Origin: JACMLX01 sp040384325
GTDB taxonomy: Bacteria; Gemmatimonadota; Gemmatimonadetes; Gemmatimonadales; Gemmatimonadaceae
NCBI GenBank assembly: GCA_040384325.1
Contig: JAZKJL010000005.1
Coordinates: 372,001 to 436,000 of the forward strand
Direction: 5' to 3'
DNA length: 64,000 nt
Under the pieces are notes generated by a model, which saw only the letters and a program-made list of their open reading frames with translations, did no database searches and had not been told where the DNA came from. Shown in pieces: positions 1 through 8,667 of this stretch; the first letter of the stretch is position 1, and each line of letters starts with the position of its first letter. The position numbers were made by a program, and so were the translations under genes.

Positions 1-2
1 GC

Positions 3-749
3 GGCGTGGGACCCGGCTGGGCCGAGAAGGCTGTCGCACAACTCGAAGCCGACGTGGCCGCGGGTGCGGTCGGCATCGGCGAGATCGGCAAGGGGCTCGG
101 CCTCTCGACCAGGAAGGCGGATGGCACACGGCTGCAGATCGACGATCCGGCGCTGCAGCCGGTGTGGGCGGCGGCAGCGCGGCTGAAGCTGCCGGTGTTC
201 ATCCATACCGCCGATCCGCAGGAGTTCTGGAACCCGATCGACTTCAACAACGAGCGCTGGCTGGAGCTGGCGCTGTTTCCCGGTCGCCGGTATCCCGCCG
301 AGCAGTTCCCGGCGTTCGAGACCTTGATGACGGAGCGTGACAACCTGCTCCGCCGCAACCCGAACACCACGTTCGTGATCGCGCACCTGGGCTGGCACGC
401 CAACGACCTTGGCCGCCTCGCGAAATTGATGACCGAGCTGCCGAACGTGCACGCCGAGGTGGGCGCGGTGCTCTACGACATCGGCCGCCAGCCGCGCGCC
501 GCGCACGACTTCTTCGTGCGCTTCCAGGATCGCATCCTGTTCGGCAAGGACTCGTACCAGCCGGAGGAGTATCCGTATTACTGGCGCGTGTTCGAGACGC
601 GCGACGACTACTTCGACTACTACCGCGACTACCACGCCTCGTGGAAGCTGTACGGCATCGACCTGCCGGACGCGGTGCTGAAGAAGGTGTATCACGGGAA
701 TGCGCTGCGGATCACGTCGCGGTTGCCGCAGGTGGGATTTCCGAAGTAA
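3..749 (+). CDS. Amidohydrolase family protein (5' partial)
   Basis: The reading frame is open to the left edge, so the N-terminus with the usual first metal motif is missing. The visible part has the amidohydrolase-2 TIM-barrel pattern: FIHTADPQEFW on one strand, then FVIAHLGWHANDLGRL with the metal-ligand type histidine, and later LFGKDSYQPEEYPYYWR with the acidic residue of the last barrel strand. It ends in a helical tail (VYHGNALRI) typical of the family, where the last helix carries the GNA motif. No signal peptide can be judged because the start lies outside the window. The substrate is not known; related enzymes hydrolyse or decarboxylate small organic molecules. The first in-frame start-like codon visible is GTG at 6, but this is unlikely to be the true start. 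Confidence 0.85.
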   Translation, partial: GVGPGWAEKAVAQLEADVAAGAVGIGEIGKGLGLSTRKADGTRLQIDDPALQPVWAAAARLKLPVFIHTADPQEFWNPIDFNNERWLELALFPGRRYPAEQFPAFETLMTERDNLLRRNPNTTFVIAHLGWHANDLGRLAKLMTELPNVHAEVGAVLYDIGRQPRAAHDFFVRFQDRILFGKDSYQPEEYPYYWRVFETRDDYFDYYRDYHASWKLYGIDLPDAVLKKVYHGNALRITSRLPQVGFPK

Positions 750-871
750 GGACGGAATGCGCTGTGGTCACGTGGGTGTCACGATCCATGCGGACGGTGC
801 CCATCGGAATGCGCAGAACGTGACCGGGTACGCATCGTGCGACGCTTCGGGTACCGTCACCGGAGCCAGAT

Positions 872-1138
872 ATGCATGACGAATTGAGGCCGGGTATCGA
901 CCGACCCCGACGCGGGCAGTACGTGGTGCTGGTGCTGATCATCACGCTGCTCGCCGTCGCGGGATACCTTTACCGTCGCACTGGGCCACCACTGCCCGGA
1001 CCTGAGCGCACCGATTCAACGAGTCGCGTCGATGGCAGTGCGATGCAGCTATCGCGGCGCGCGTACCCGCCAGCTCATCCCGGCGAACACCATCCGGTTG
1101 TCGATGCCCGGATTCTCCCACGCGGTGTTGCCGTTTGA
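872..1138 (+). CDS. Possible small single-pass membrane protein
   Basis: The frame codes for 88 residues. Residues about 16-34 (QYVVLVLIITLLAVAGYLY) form a convincing transmembrane helix that follows a basic N-terminus and is followed by RR. A GGAG ribosome site lies 6 bases before the ATG. The C-terminal half is low in hydrophobic structure and overlaps the 3' end of the opposite-strand PagL-like gene, so the true protein may be degenerate or the overlap may be real. It resembles no family I recognise. Its support is the helix plus the ribosome site only. Confidence 0.4.
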   Translation: MHDELRPGIDRPRRGQYVVLVLIITLLAVAGYLYRRTGPPLPGPERTDSTSRVDGSAMQLSRRAYPPAHPGEHHPVVDARILPRGVAV

Positions 1139-1693
1139 AATGTGCTTCCAGCGCATCCCGAGTTGCAGCCATCGCTCGCCGCCAGCGCGCACCATCAGAA
1201 GTCCATCCCACTCGGCGGTGAAGTTGCGGCGGCGGCTGCCGGCGAGGGGCACATGCTGCGTGAAGCCGGCGATGCCGACGCCAGCACCGGCCTGAAGTCG
1301 CACCCGCGGACCTAGGTGAGTGGCGAGGTCCAAGCCGAGTGGGACGACGCCGATACCGTAGGCGGTACGCGTACCAGAAAGGATGTATGTGGTCTGGCCG
1401 TCAACCTGCAGTGCCGCGTACTGCTCGACGCCACCAAGTCGGATCGCCGGTAACACCTGCGCTGAGTAGCGCAACCGCACCGGACCGAGACGAAGCAAGT
1501 CCGTCGTCGCACGCACCGCGGCCGCCGCTTGACTCACTCCGACTGCTTGGCCCGCGAAAACGGCGCCGGCGGTGGACGGTCTCACGCTGTTCATGATTTG
1601 TGTACTGATCTCCCACTCGCCGGCACCCTGCCCCATCGCGCGTCCGGCCAGCAGGAGCGCACCCACCATCGCGCAGAGAAACGGGTTCACCAT
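1049..1693 (-). CDS. PagL-like lipid A deacylase / acyloxyacyl hydrolase family outer-membrane protein
   Basis: The 214-residue protein starts with a signal peptide (MVNPFLCAMVGALLLAGRAMGQ). The rest alternates polar and hydrophobic residues as in a small beta-barrel. The C-terminal signature KHISNGNTAWENPGIDN fits the PagL family, in which a His and Ser (H-x-S-N) and a downstream acidic residue form the active site that removes the 3-O-acyl chain of lipid A at the outer membrane. The position equivalent to the catalytic Glu of Pseudomonas PagL appears to be Asp here, by hand alignment. The ATG overlaps the end of the upstream lipoprotein gene by a few bases, which suggests translational coupling. 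A longer open frame upstream is rejected because the signal peptide starts here. Confidence 0.72.
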   Translation of the reverse strand: MVNPFLCAMVGALLLAGRAMGQGAGEWEISTQIMNSVRPSTAGAVFAGQAVGVSQAAAAVRATTDLLRLGPVRLRYSAQVLPAIRLGGVEQYAALQVDGQTTYILSGTRTAYGIGVVPLGLDLATHLGPRVRLQAGAGVGIAGFTQHVPLAGSRRRNFTAEWDGLLMVRAGGERWLQLGMRWKHISNGNTAWENPGIDNRMVFAGMSWRVRAPR

Positions 1694-2337
1694 TCCACGC
1701 TCGACGCAATCTGGAGTAGCGATGCCACCTGGATCGTCTCCAGCGTGCCGAACGTATTCCGCGACGAACCGATCAACCGAATGTTCATTCGCCGACCCGA
1801 CGGCTCGATGAGCATGAGCACCATGTCGTTGCTGAAGTACTGGAACGACGTGGCCAACTCTTCGTTGGTGATCATCTGGGTGTCGAGTTGAAGCACAGCC
1901 GGCCGACCGGCAACGCTCGTCGCGCACCAGCTCGAGTACCACGGAATGAGTGGTAAGCGTCGCGCACGAGACCCACTCGCGGCATCAGCCGTGATCATCC
2001 CATCGTACGCTACGGCGATCAGTCCGAGCCTGCCGACACTGATCACGCCCCCGTCGTGCGCTCCGAAACCCGCCTGCTGGAAAGGCATGGTGGCGGGAAA
2101 CGCCATCGTGGCGGTACTCCCCGGCACGCGTCGCCGTTGGGTCGCGTCCGGATTCACCGCCATCGACGGACACGCAAGTCGCAACGGGTCGAGCTGACGC
2201 TCCGTCTCCGTGAACAGCATGTGCGGCACCGGCGTCAGGAACGCTGGCTCGTCACGAGGCGCCGTTGGCTCGGTGCATGCCAGGAGCGACGCGACGCTGA
2301 CGAGGAGCAGCCGATGGGGCGCGACGATCCAGCGCAT
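1687..2337 (-). CDS. Putative lipoprotein of unknown function
   Basis: This gene encodes 216 residues. The N-terminus (MRWIVAPHRLLLVSVASLLAC) is a lipoprotein signal with a lipobox SLLAC, so the mature protein should be lipid-anchored through Cys. The remainder has no family motif that I recognise; it contains short beta-rich stretches such as VISVGRLGLIAVAYDGMI and AVLQLDTQMITNEELATSF. The chosen ATG is five codons inside a TTG-initiated frame and gives the better signal peptide. The gene ends inside the start of the PagL-like gene, so the two are probably one transcript and both concern the cell envelope. Confidence 0.7.
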   Translation of the reverse strand: MRWIVAPHRLLLVSVASLLACTEPTAPRDEPAFLTPVPHMLFTETERQLDPLRLACPSMAVNPDATQRRRVPGSTATMAFPATMPFQQAGFGAHDGGVISVGRLGLIAVAYDGMITADAASGSRARRLPLIPWYSSWCATSVAGRPAVLQLDTQMITNEELATSFQYFSNDMVLMLIEPSGRRMNIRLIGSSRNTFGTLETIQVASLLQIASSVEW

Positions 2338-2399
2338 TTTCGTTCGAGGCAAGTCGGATCGTCCGGAATTTCGGCGGCACGCACCAATCTGCCGCGCAC

Positions 2400-2425
2400 G
2401 GTTTAAGAACCGATTGGTCTAAACC
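2400..2425 (-). terminator. Hairpin between two minus-strand genes
   Basis: GGTTT and AAACC form the outer stem, and AGAACC pairs with GGTCT around a GATT loop with one bulged base. It lies between the end of the exported-protein gene and the start of the lipoprotein gene. It could end the former transcript. There is no clear U-run after it, so its role as a terminator is inferred only from shape and place. Confidence 0.4.
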
Positions 2426-2449
2426 ATTCCTCGTCCCGAGTTCCACCGC

Positions 2450-3964
2450 TCACGGCTTTCGCGCCGGCGCCGCGCTTGGCGCAGGTGCGGTCGCCGGCGC
2501 GCTGGCCTCAGCGCCGGCGGGCACCAGATCCTCCCGCTTCACGTGCGCCTGCGCCGCCTCCAGCAGCCCAGACAGGCGCGTGCCCGCCATCGGCACGCGC
2601 AGCACCCCACCGCCGCCACCGAGGCTCGAGAGCAGTAGTTCGCCGGTGGGTGTGTAGATGAAGCTGCCCGCCCATTTCTTCTGCAGCGTGAAGAACTTCG
2701 CCACGCGCACCGGCCCACGTGCGGCGACGGTGGCGGTCCACGACAGCCAGTTCCCGCGCCCGTTCACGATCGTGTAGAGCGCGAAGGGATGCGGCTTCTC
2801 GTCGGCAGGGAGCTTCAGCAGCGCCGGCACCAGCACGTCCTCGAACCCATCCAGCGCCAGGCTCCAGGGTGAGGCCGGCGTGGCCACGCTCGAATCACGC
2901 GTGCCACCGTCGAACAGGAATCCCTTCTGCACGCGGAAGGGCCGATAGAATGGGCCCGGCTGCTGCACCGCCGTGCCGGGTTCGTAGAGCGACGCGCTGA
3001 CCAGCGCCGAGTCGCGCCAGACGGTGCGCAACTCGTCGCGCCAGCCGCTGCGGCGCACCTGGCGCACCACCAGCGTGTCGCCACGCCACTCGCGGTAATG
3101 CAGCGCGGCGGTGTCCCCGTTGGCGGCGCTGACGGTCACCTCGCCGCGCCGGGTGAACTGCAGCACGCCCGCCGCCACCACCGAATCCACCACCCGCTCG
3201 ATGCTGCTCGTCTCGAGCCGCACCGGCACCGTGTCGCTGATGGCGTGCGGCGGCGCCCACCCGCGTCCGGTCATCTTGCGGCCATGCTCGCGATAGATCA
3301 CCGCGCCGTCGGACACGCGCACCAGCTGCCGTTCCGTCTCCTCGCCGGCCAGCACGGTCCACGGTCGGAGCGTGTCGATGCCCTGCGTGGCGTTGGGTCG
3401 CACCAGCAGGCCGCGCGACGAGTCGGTGATGGCGCGCCGCACCGTGATCGGCAGCAGGCGCATGCCGAGTGTGTCGAGCGGGGCGCCGACGGTGGCGGAG
3501 TGCGCAGCGATCACGCGCGTGATGCTGCGTTGCGCCGGCGTGCGCACCGAGTCCACGTGGCCGCCGAGGTCCGGCAGCGCAGCGCCGGCACGGAGGTCGC
3601 CGCAGCGCAGCATCACCAGCTGCGCCACCTCGCGGCCCAAGGCGGCCGTGTCGCCGCTGATGCCCGTCACCACCCCGTTGGCACCGTACTGCACCACCAC
3701 GTCCACCGTCTCGTCGCGCAGACCGAGCTTGGTGCGACGGATGTCCAGGCGGAAGCCGGTGCCGGTTCGGCGCAACATGCGACGATCCACGAACTGCCGC
3801 TCGATCGCGATGCCGCTGACACGCTGTCCGCTGCCGGTAGCCTGCGCGAAGCGCACCACGCCGACCTGCCACCAGCTCCCGGAGAGCTGGGCGCACGGCT
3901 GCGCCGACGCCGCAGACGCGACGACGACGGAGAGTGCGATGAGGGTGGCGACCTTGCACGTCAT
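2450..3964 (-). CDS. Exported protein of unknown function
   Basis: The product has 504 residues. It begins with a signal peptide (MTCKVATLIALSVVVASAASA, cleavage after ASA-Q). The mature part is rich in short beta segments and repeated phrases such as GDTAALGRE, GDTAALHYRE and RDSALVSASLYE, which suggests a beta-strand-rich periplasmic or outer-membrane fold. Residues near 430-450 contain SSLGGGGGVLRVPM, and the C-terminus is an Ala/Pro-rich tail. I do not recognise a named domain. It follows the ANTAR regulator gene on the same strand by about 100 bases, but nothing in the sequence proves joint function. A signal peptide at this ATG supports the start. Confidence 0.75.
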   Translation of the reverse strand: MTCKVATLIALSVVVASAASAQPCAQLSGSWWQVGVVRFAQATGSGQRVSGIAIERQFVDRRMLRRTGTGFRLDIRRTKLGLRDETVDVVVQYGANGVVTGISGDTAALGREVAQLVMLRCGDLRAGAALPDLGGHVDSVRTPAQRSITRVIAAHSATVGAPLDTLGMRLLPITVRRAITDSSRGLLVRPNATQGIDTLRPWTVLAGEETERQLVRVSDGAVIYREHGRKMTGRGWAPPHAISDTVPVRLETSSIERVVDSVVAAGVLQFTRRGEVTVSAANGDTAALHYREWRGDTLVVRQVRRSGWRDELRTVWRDSALVSASLYEPGTAVQQPGPFYRPFRVQKGFLFDGGTRDSSVATPASPWSLALDGFEDVLVPALLKLPADEKPHPFALYTIVNGRGNWLSWTATVAARGPVRVAKFFTLQKKWAGSFIYTPTGELLLSSLGGGGGVLRVPMAGTRLSGLLEAAQAHVKREDLVPAGAEASAPATAPAPSAAPARKP

Positions 3965-4064
3965 GACCAGACTCGGCGGCGGGTGCGGGCCCGCCGTCCC
4001 GGGTCATCGGAACGGCGGACATCACACGCTACCACGGTGTGCCCACCTTGGGCACCACGTGCAG

Positions 4065-4676
4065 TCAGACCACAGGTTCCGGCTTCTTCGCGCCCGGCTC
4101 GCTGTCGATCACGGCCTGCGCGATCTGCGACATCGGGACCGAGTTGTCCTGCGAGCTGCGCTGCATGATCCGATACGCTTCCTGCTCGGTGCTGCCGGTG
4201 CGGCGCATCAGGATGCCCTTGGCCCGCTCGATCAGCTTCCGCTCCTCGAGCTTCTGCTTCCAGAACGCCGCATCCTGACGGCTCTCCGACAGCTCGCGCG
4301 CACGCGCCACGGCGAGGCGCAGCGTGCTGTCGAGGATGCCCGGCGGCGCCGGCTTGGGCAGGAAGGCGATGGCGGCCGTGGCGCGCGCGTCATCGGCACT
4401 CAGCGACACCGACTGGTCGCCGCTGAAGAGCACCACCGCGGTCGGTGCCCCGGTGGCGGTGATCGCCTTCGCCGCGTCGATGCCGCTGCCATCCGGCATG
4501 TGCACGTCGAGCAGCACCACGTCGGGCACCACTTCGCCGGCGACCGCAATCGCCTCGCGCCCGGTGCCGGCTTCCCCGACGACCGCATATCCCATCGACA
4601 CGAGCAGCTCGCTGAGCAGCGGGCGCGCATGTACGTCATCATCCGCGAGAACGACCCGGATCGGTGAGTCAGCCAT
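4065..4676 (-). CDS. Response regulator with C-terminal ANTAR domain
   Basis: The 203-residue protein has a receiver domain at its N-terminus: ADDD (residues 11-14) forms the acidic pocket, D57 in VVLLDVHMPDG is the likely phosphorylated residue, and FLPKPA holds the conserved lysine. A linker coiled coil (FWKQKLEERKLIERAKGILMRR) leads into an ANTAR domain of about residues 135-195, recognised by ERAKGILMRR and EQEAYRIMQRSSQDN. ANTAR proteins such as AmiR, NasR and EutV bind paired RNA hairpins and prevent transcription termination, so this is probably an RNA-binding antiterminator rather than a DNA-binding regulator. The start at MADSP is chosen because the upstream extension looks non-coding. 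The hybrid histidine kinase lies immediately upstream. Confidence 0.92.
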   Translation of the reverse strand: MADSPIRVVLADDDVHARPLLSELLVSMGYAVVGEAGTGREAIAVAGEVVPDVVLLDVHMPDGSGIDAAKAITATGAPTAVVLFSGDQSVSLSADDARATAAIAFLPKPAPPGILDSTLRLAVARARELSESRQDAAFWKQKLEERKLIERAKGILMRRTGSTEQEAYRIMQRSSQDNSVPMSQIAQAVIDSEPGAKKPEPVV

Positions 4677-4852
4677 GTACCAGCCTTTGCGGAAACGCGG
4701 TGGGAAGGGAGCCCAGCAGGAGCGAGAGCAGGGAGAATGTAGCCGATGTACACACACTGACAGTAGCGGTCCCGTCCGGCTCCTCACGAGACGATCCGGT
4801 CGCCGGGCCCGCGGCGCATCCCACCGCCCGGCCGGCATCCGTCGCCACGCGT

Positions 4853-6856
4853 TTACCGCGCCGACACCTGCGCCAGCAATTCATCGGCAATCAGCGGCTT
4901 GCGCAAGGAGAAGTGGGCATCGGCCATCGATTCGGGCCGCAGCTCCCAGCCGGTGATGACGCCCACGCGCATCGCGGGGAACCGGCGCCGGATGCGGCTG
5001 GCCAGCTCGGTGCCGACGCCATCGGGCAGCCCGATGTCCGTCACCACCACATCGAATGGCGGCGCGTCGCCTTCCAGCATCGACTCGGCCGCCGCCATGG
5101 TGGCTACGGCCACCACGTCGTGCCCGGCCATCTGCAGCACCTGCGTCACCAGCTCGCGGCCATCGACGTGATCCTCCACCACCAGGATCCGCCGCGGCGC
5201 GAGGCCGTGCGGGTCCACCGCGGCGACCGTCGGCGGCGTGTGGGTGAGCGGGTCGGCGACGGGAAACACCAGGCGCACCGTGGTACCGCGTCCCACCTCG
5301 GAGTCGATCTCGACGCGGCCGTTGTGCCGCTTCACCACGCCGTACACCTCGGCCAGGCCAAGCCCGCTGCCGTTGGCGCCCTTGGTGCTGAAGAACGGCT
5401 CGAAGGCGCGCTCGCGCACCTCCGGGCTCATGCCATGCCCACTGTCGTGCACCTCGACGATCGCGCTCGACCGGTCGCGCCGCACGGTCACACCGAGCGT
5501 GCCGCCACCCTTCATGGCGTCGAGCGCGTTCTGGATCAGGTTCAGCAGCGCCTCGCGCACTTCGCCCGCCACCGCACGCGCCATCACGTCGGCCGCCAGC
5601 GATCGATTCAACAGCACGGCGCCGCCGCCCACCCGCTCGGCCCAGATCGGGCGCGTCATCGCGATCACCTCGTCGGTGATCACGGCGAGGTCGATGCGGG
5701 CGTCGGGCGCCAGCGTGATCGGATCCTGGCGCAGGAAACGTCCAACGCGTGATGCGGTGGCGGCACCCGTCTCGGCAGCGCGTGCGATGCGGATCGCGTA
5801 GTCGCGCACCTTGTCCGGATTGTTGGCGTGCAGCTGGAGCAGGTGGGCTGCGGCCACGATCGGGTTGAGTGCATTGTTCACGTCGTGCATCACGCCGGCG
5901 GCCAGCTGGCCTACCGCCGCCAGGCGACGCTCGCGACTGCGCGTCTCTTCCAGGCGCCCGATCTCGGCCGTGCGCTCCTTCACCTGCTGCTCGAGTCGTT
6001 CCGCTTCGGTGGACACCACCGCATACAGCTCGTTCGCGCGGCGCACCTGCTCGGCCAACTCGCGTGCGAGACGGGTGCGCTCGGTGACGTCGCGTTCCAC
6101 CGTCACGGCACCGACCACGGTCTGGCCGGCGTCGCGCAGCGGATTGGAGTTCACCTCGATGATCTGTTCGCCCTCGGCGCCGCGGCGCACCAGCATCGTC
6201 TCGTTGCGCACCGCCTCGCCGCGCAGCGCACGCGCGGTGGGATGTTCGTGCACGAAGAGCGATGTACCGTCGGCGCGGCGTGGCAGGTCGGCGCGCCACA
6301 GTTCGCGCAGCGACGCCAGGTCCTGCGAGGTGTGATCGGCGCTGGCAGCGGAGTTCTGGCGCGTCACCACGCCCTGCTGGTCGAACACGCGCACACTTTC
6401 CGGCAGCACGTCGAAGATCGCCTCCAGCTGGGCGACGCTGCGCGACAGCGCCTGGCGCAGTCCCTCGATCTCGGTGACTTCGGTGCCGACGATCAGCAGA
6501 CCGCCGGAGCGCAGCGGCACGAACGTCAGCTCGACCATCTGCAGTGCGCTGGCCGTGTTGCGGAACGCGACGCGGCGGGTGCGCGACTCCTGCCGGATGG
6601 TGGCGGCGTCGATCTCGTCGCTGAGGTCCGCCAGCGCGTTCGGGAACGCGTCGTACGCCGATGGACGCCAGCCCGCCGGCACGAGGGCGCCGATCAGCGT
6701 GCGATAGCGCAGGTTGGCGCGCATCAGCAGCAGGTCGGCGTCGAACTCAGCGACCGCCAGCGGTAGCGCGTCGAAGATGTGCTCGAGTCGCGCAACCGTG
6801 GCCAGGGGCGACGACGACGAATCCGGAACCACGGGTGCGGAGCTGGGCATCGCCAT
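4853..6856 (-). CDS. Hybrid sensor histidine kinase with PAS domains and C-terminal receiver
   Basis: This 667-residue cytoplasmic kinase has no membrane segment. Two PAS-like regions come first (about 20-140 and 145-270), followed by a coiled coil. The dimerisation domain carries the phospho-acceptor H324 in GVMHDVNNALNP. The ATPase domain has the N box (LNLIQNALDA), G1 (DSGHGM) and F/G2 boxes (FEPFFSTKGANGSGLGL). The C-terminal receiver domain starts at RRILVVEDH, with likely phosphorylated D607 in VVVTDIGLPDG. It sits between ndh (48 bases upstream) and the ANTAR regulator (176 bases downstream), all on one strand. The likely output is phosphotransfer to the ANTAR protein. The signal sensed is unknown; the lack of membrane segments argues for an internal cue. 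Confidence 0.93.
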   Translation of the reverse strand: MAMPSSAPVVPDSSSSPLATVARLEHIFDALPLAVAEFDADLLLMRANLRYRTLIGALVPAGWRPSAYDAFPNALADLSDEIDAATIRQESRTRRVAFRNTASALQMVELTFVPLRSGGLLIVGTEVTEIEGLRQALSRSVAQLEAIFDVLPESVRVFDQQGVVTRQNSAASADHTSQDLASLRELWRADLPRRADGTSLFVHEHPTARALRGEAVRNETMLVRRGAEGEQIIEVNSNPLRDAGQTVVGAVTVERDVTERTRLARELAEQVRRANELYAVVSTEAERLEQQVKERTAEIGRLEETRSRERRLAAVGQLAAGVMHDVNNALNPIVAAAHLLQLHANNPDKVRDYAIRIARAAETGAATASRVGRFLRQDPITLAPDARIDLAVITDEVIAMTRPIWAERVGGGAVLLNRSLAADVMARAVAGEVREALLNLIQNALDAMKGGGTLGVTVRRDRSSAIVEVHDSGHGMSPEVRERAFEPFFSTKGANGSGLGLAEVYGVVKRHNGRVEIDSEVGRGTTVRLVFPVADPLTHTPPTVAAVDPHGLAPRRILVVEDHVDGRELVTQVLQMAGHDVVAVATMAAAESMLEGDAPPFDVVVTDIGLPDGVGTELASRIRRRFPAMRVGVITGWELRPESMADAHFSLRKPLIADELLAQVSAR

Positions 6857-6904
6857 GCGTGAGGCTACCCGACCGAAGCGATCACGTCAACGACGCGCGA
6901 CACG

Positions 6905-8287
6905 TCAGGCGGCAGCTTCGCGACCCGAATCGCCGCCCGACGCGCGTTCCCGCTCGCGTGCGCGACTGGTGCCGAGCAGGCGGTGTGCGGTGGTGCCGGT
7001 GATCAGGCGCACGCCGCGCTGGTAGGTGAAGTACTGGTATGCCCACTGCACGAACACCGTCAGGCGGTTGCGGAAGCCGGCGAGATACATGATGTGGACG
7101 AAGAGCCACGTCAGCCACGCCATCACGCCCGTCAAACGCAGCGGTCCCACCTTGGCGACGGCGCGGTAGCGACCGATGGTCGCCAGGTCACCCTTGTTGA
7201 AGTACGCGAACGGCATGCGCGCACGACCGGCGAGATCGGCGAGGATGCCGCGCGCCGCATGTTCACCCATCTGGTTGGCCGCGGGAGCCACCGACGGCAC
7301 CGGGCGTCCGTCGGCGGTCGTCACCGACGCGATGTCGCCGACGGCGAAGACGTGGTCGTGACCCGGCAGACTGAGGTCCGTCCCGACGATCACGCGTCCC
7401 GCACGATCGAGTGGCACGCCGAGCTGACGGGCCAGCGGTGAGGCCTGATTGCCGGCGCCCCAGAAGACGGTGTGGGCGAGAACGCGTTCACCGCTGGCGA
7501 GCGTCACGCCGGCGTCGTCCACACCGGTGACCGACGTGTTCAGTCGCACCTCGACTCCAAGGTCGCGCAGGTCGCGGTCGGCGCGTGTACTCAGCTCCTC
7601 GGGGAAGGTGGGCAGCACGCGCGGGCCGCCCTCGACGAGAATGACGCGCGCGCCGGCGGGATCGATGCGACGGAAATCGTGCTTCAGCGTCTTGTGCGTG
7701 ACCTCGGGAATCATGCCGGCCAGCTCGACACCGGTCGGCCCGGCGCCGACGATCACGAACGTCAGCAGTGCATCGCGTTCACCCGCGGCCGCGGCGCGTT
7801 CGGCGGCCTCGAAGCTGAGCAGGAACCGTCGCCGCATCTCGAGCGCGTCCTCGATGCTCTTGAGGCCCGGCGCATTGGCTTCCCACTCGGCGTGCCCGAA
7901 GTAGGCATGCCGAGCGCCGCTGGCCACCAGCAGGTAATCCCACTCCACGGTGCTCGTTCCGCCGTCGAGAGTCAGCGACTGCGACGCGACGTCGATGGTG
8001 TCCACCTCCGCCATGATCACGGTGGTGTTCGCCTGATGGCGAAGCAGCCAGCGGATGGGCACCGTGATGTCAGCCGGGTTGAGCACCGCCATCGCCACCT
8101 GGTAGAGCAGCGGCTGGAAGAGGTGGTGGTTGGTGCGGTCGATGAGGGTGATGCGGACATCGGCGCGGGCCAGCGTGCGGGCGGCGGTGACGCCGGCGAA
8201 TCCGCCGCCGATGATGACCACGTGCGGCCGCGGATCGGCGGCGTGGGTGCTGGTGACGCGGGTGCTGGTGTTCGGTTCTGCGGGCAT
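6905..8287 (-). CDS. ndh: Type II NADH:quinone oxidoreductase (NDH-2)
   Basis: The 460-residue flavoprotein oxidises NADH and reduces quinone at the inner membrane without pumping protons. The FAD-binding Rossmann motif IIGGGFAGVTAA is near residue 25. The NADH-binding motif GAGPTGVELAG is near the middle, followed by the FAD contact VFAVGDIA. The quinone-site motif appears as VAPAANQ. A hydrophobic C-terminal segment (LTGVMAWLTWLFVHIMYLAGF) and basic tail suit membrane attachment. The ATG at 8287 follows a GGGAG ribosome site; the longer open frame is rejected because it would run through the Rex-type operator. The histidine kinase gene begins 48 bases downstream. Regulation by the cell NADH/NAD ratio is inferred from that operator. 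Confidence 0.9.
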   Translation of the reverse strand: MPAEPNTSTRVTSTHAADPRPHVVIIGGGFAGVTAARTLARADVRITLIDRTNHHLFQPLLYQVAMAVLNPADITVPIRWLLRHQANTTVIMAEVDTIDVASQSLTLDGGTSTVEWDYLLVASGARHAYFGHAEWEANAPGLKSIEDALEMRRRFLLSFEAAERAAAAGERDALLTFVIVGAGPTGVELAGMIPEVTHKTLKHDFRRIDPAGARVILVEGGPRVLPTFPEELSTRADRDLRDLGVEVRLNTSVTGVDDAGVTLASGERVLAHTVFWGAGNQASPLARQLGVPLDRAGRVIVGTDLSLPGHDHVFAVGDIASVTTADGRPVPSVAPAANQMGEHAARGILADLAGRARMPFAYFNKGDLATIGRYRAVAKVGPLRLTGVMAWLTWLFVHIMYLAGFRNRLTVFVQWAYQYFTYQRGVRLITGTTAHRLLGTSRARERERASGGDSGREAAA

Positions 8288-8667
8288 GGCAACACTCCCT
8301 GGCGCGGTGCTGCGGGGTGTCGGGTTCGACACGGCGCTGTCCTCGAATTCCTGCGCCTCGAGGCGCTTGTGAATCTTTTCACAAGCAGTACCCGGGCGCA
8401 AGCAAACGGTGCCGCGGCTGGCGAGCTCAAGTGGACAAAGACGACGCGTAACGGCGGCTCTCGAGCCTGCCTGCGACGAGCGAGCGGGACCGAAATCGGC
8501 ACGTTCGAAAGGACCCGTTCGGCACCCAATTGGCCCCGAACGTGCATTCCGGCAGTGCGCGGTTCCGCTCATGGAACATTCTCACTCGATCAGCCGGGCA
8601 GCAGCGGCTGTGTCAGCACTGCATATACGCCGCCGCGCCGACGCGGAGGCGACGGGAGAGTTCATCG
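8288..8667. other. Divergent intergenic region with Rex-type operator
   Basis: This 380-base stretch lies between divergently transcribed ndh and a membrane-protein gene. It holds the Rex-type palindrome and an adjoining 14-base GCGCCTC/GAGGCGC palindrome (8354-8367). The remaining 250 bases toward the plus-strand gene show no gene or repeat that I can support. Confidence 0.6.
8366..8387. promoter_or_regulatory. Rex-type redox operator upstream of ndh
   Basis: The sequence is a perfect inverted repeat with 9-base arms (GCTTGTGAA and TTCACAAGC) around TCTT. Its core TTGTGAA-N4-TTCACAA matches the known 18-base consensus of Rex, the repressor that binds DNA when NADH is low. It lies 78 bases before the ndh start codon, a place where repressor binding could block transcription. 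Rex is known to control ndh in Gram-positive bacteria. No rex gene lies in this window. Confidence 0.72.
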
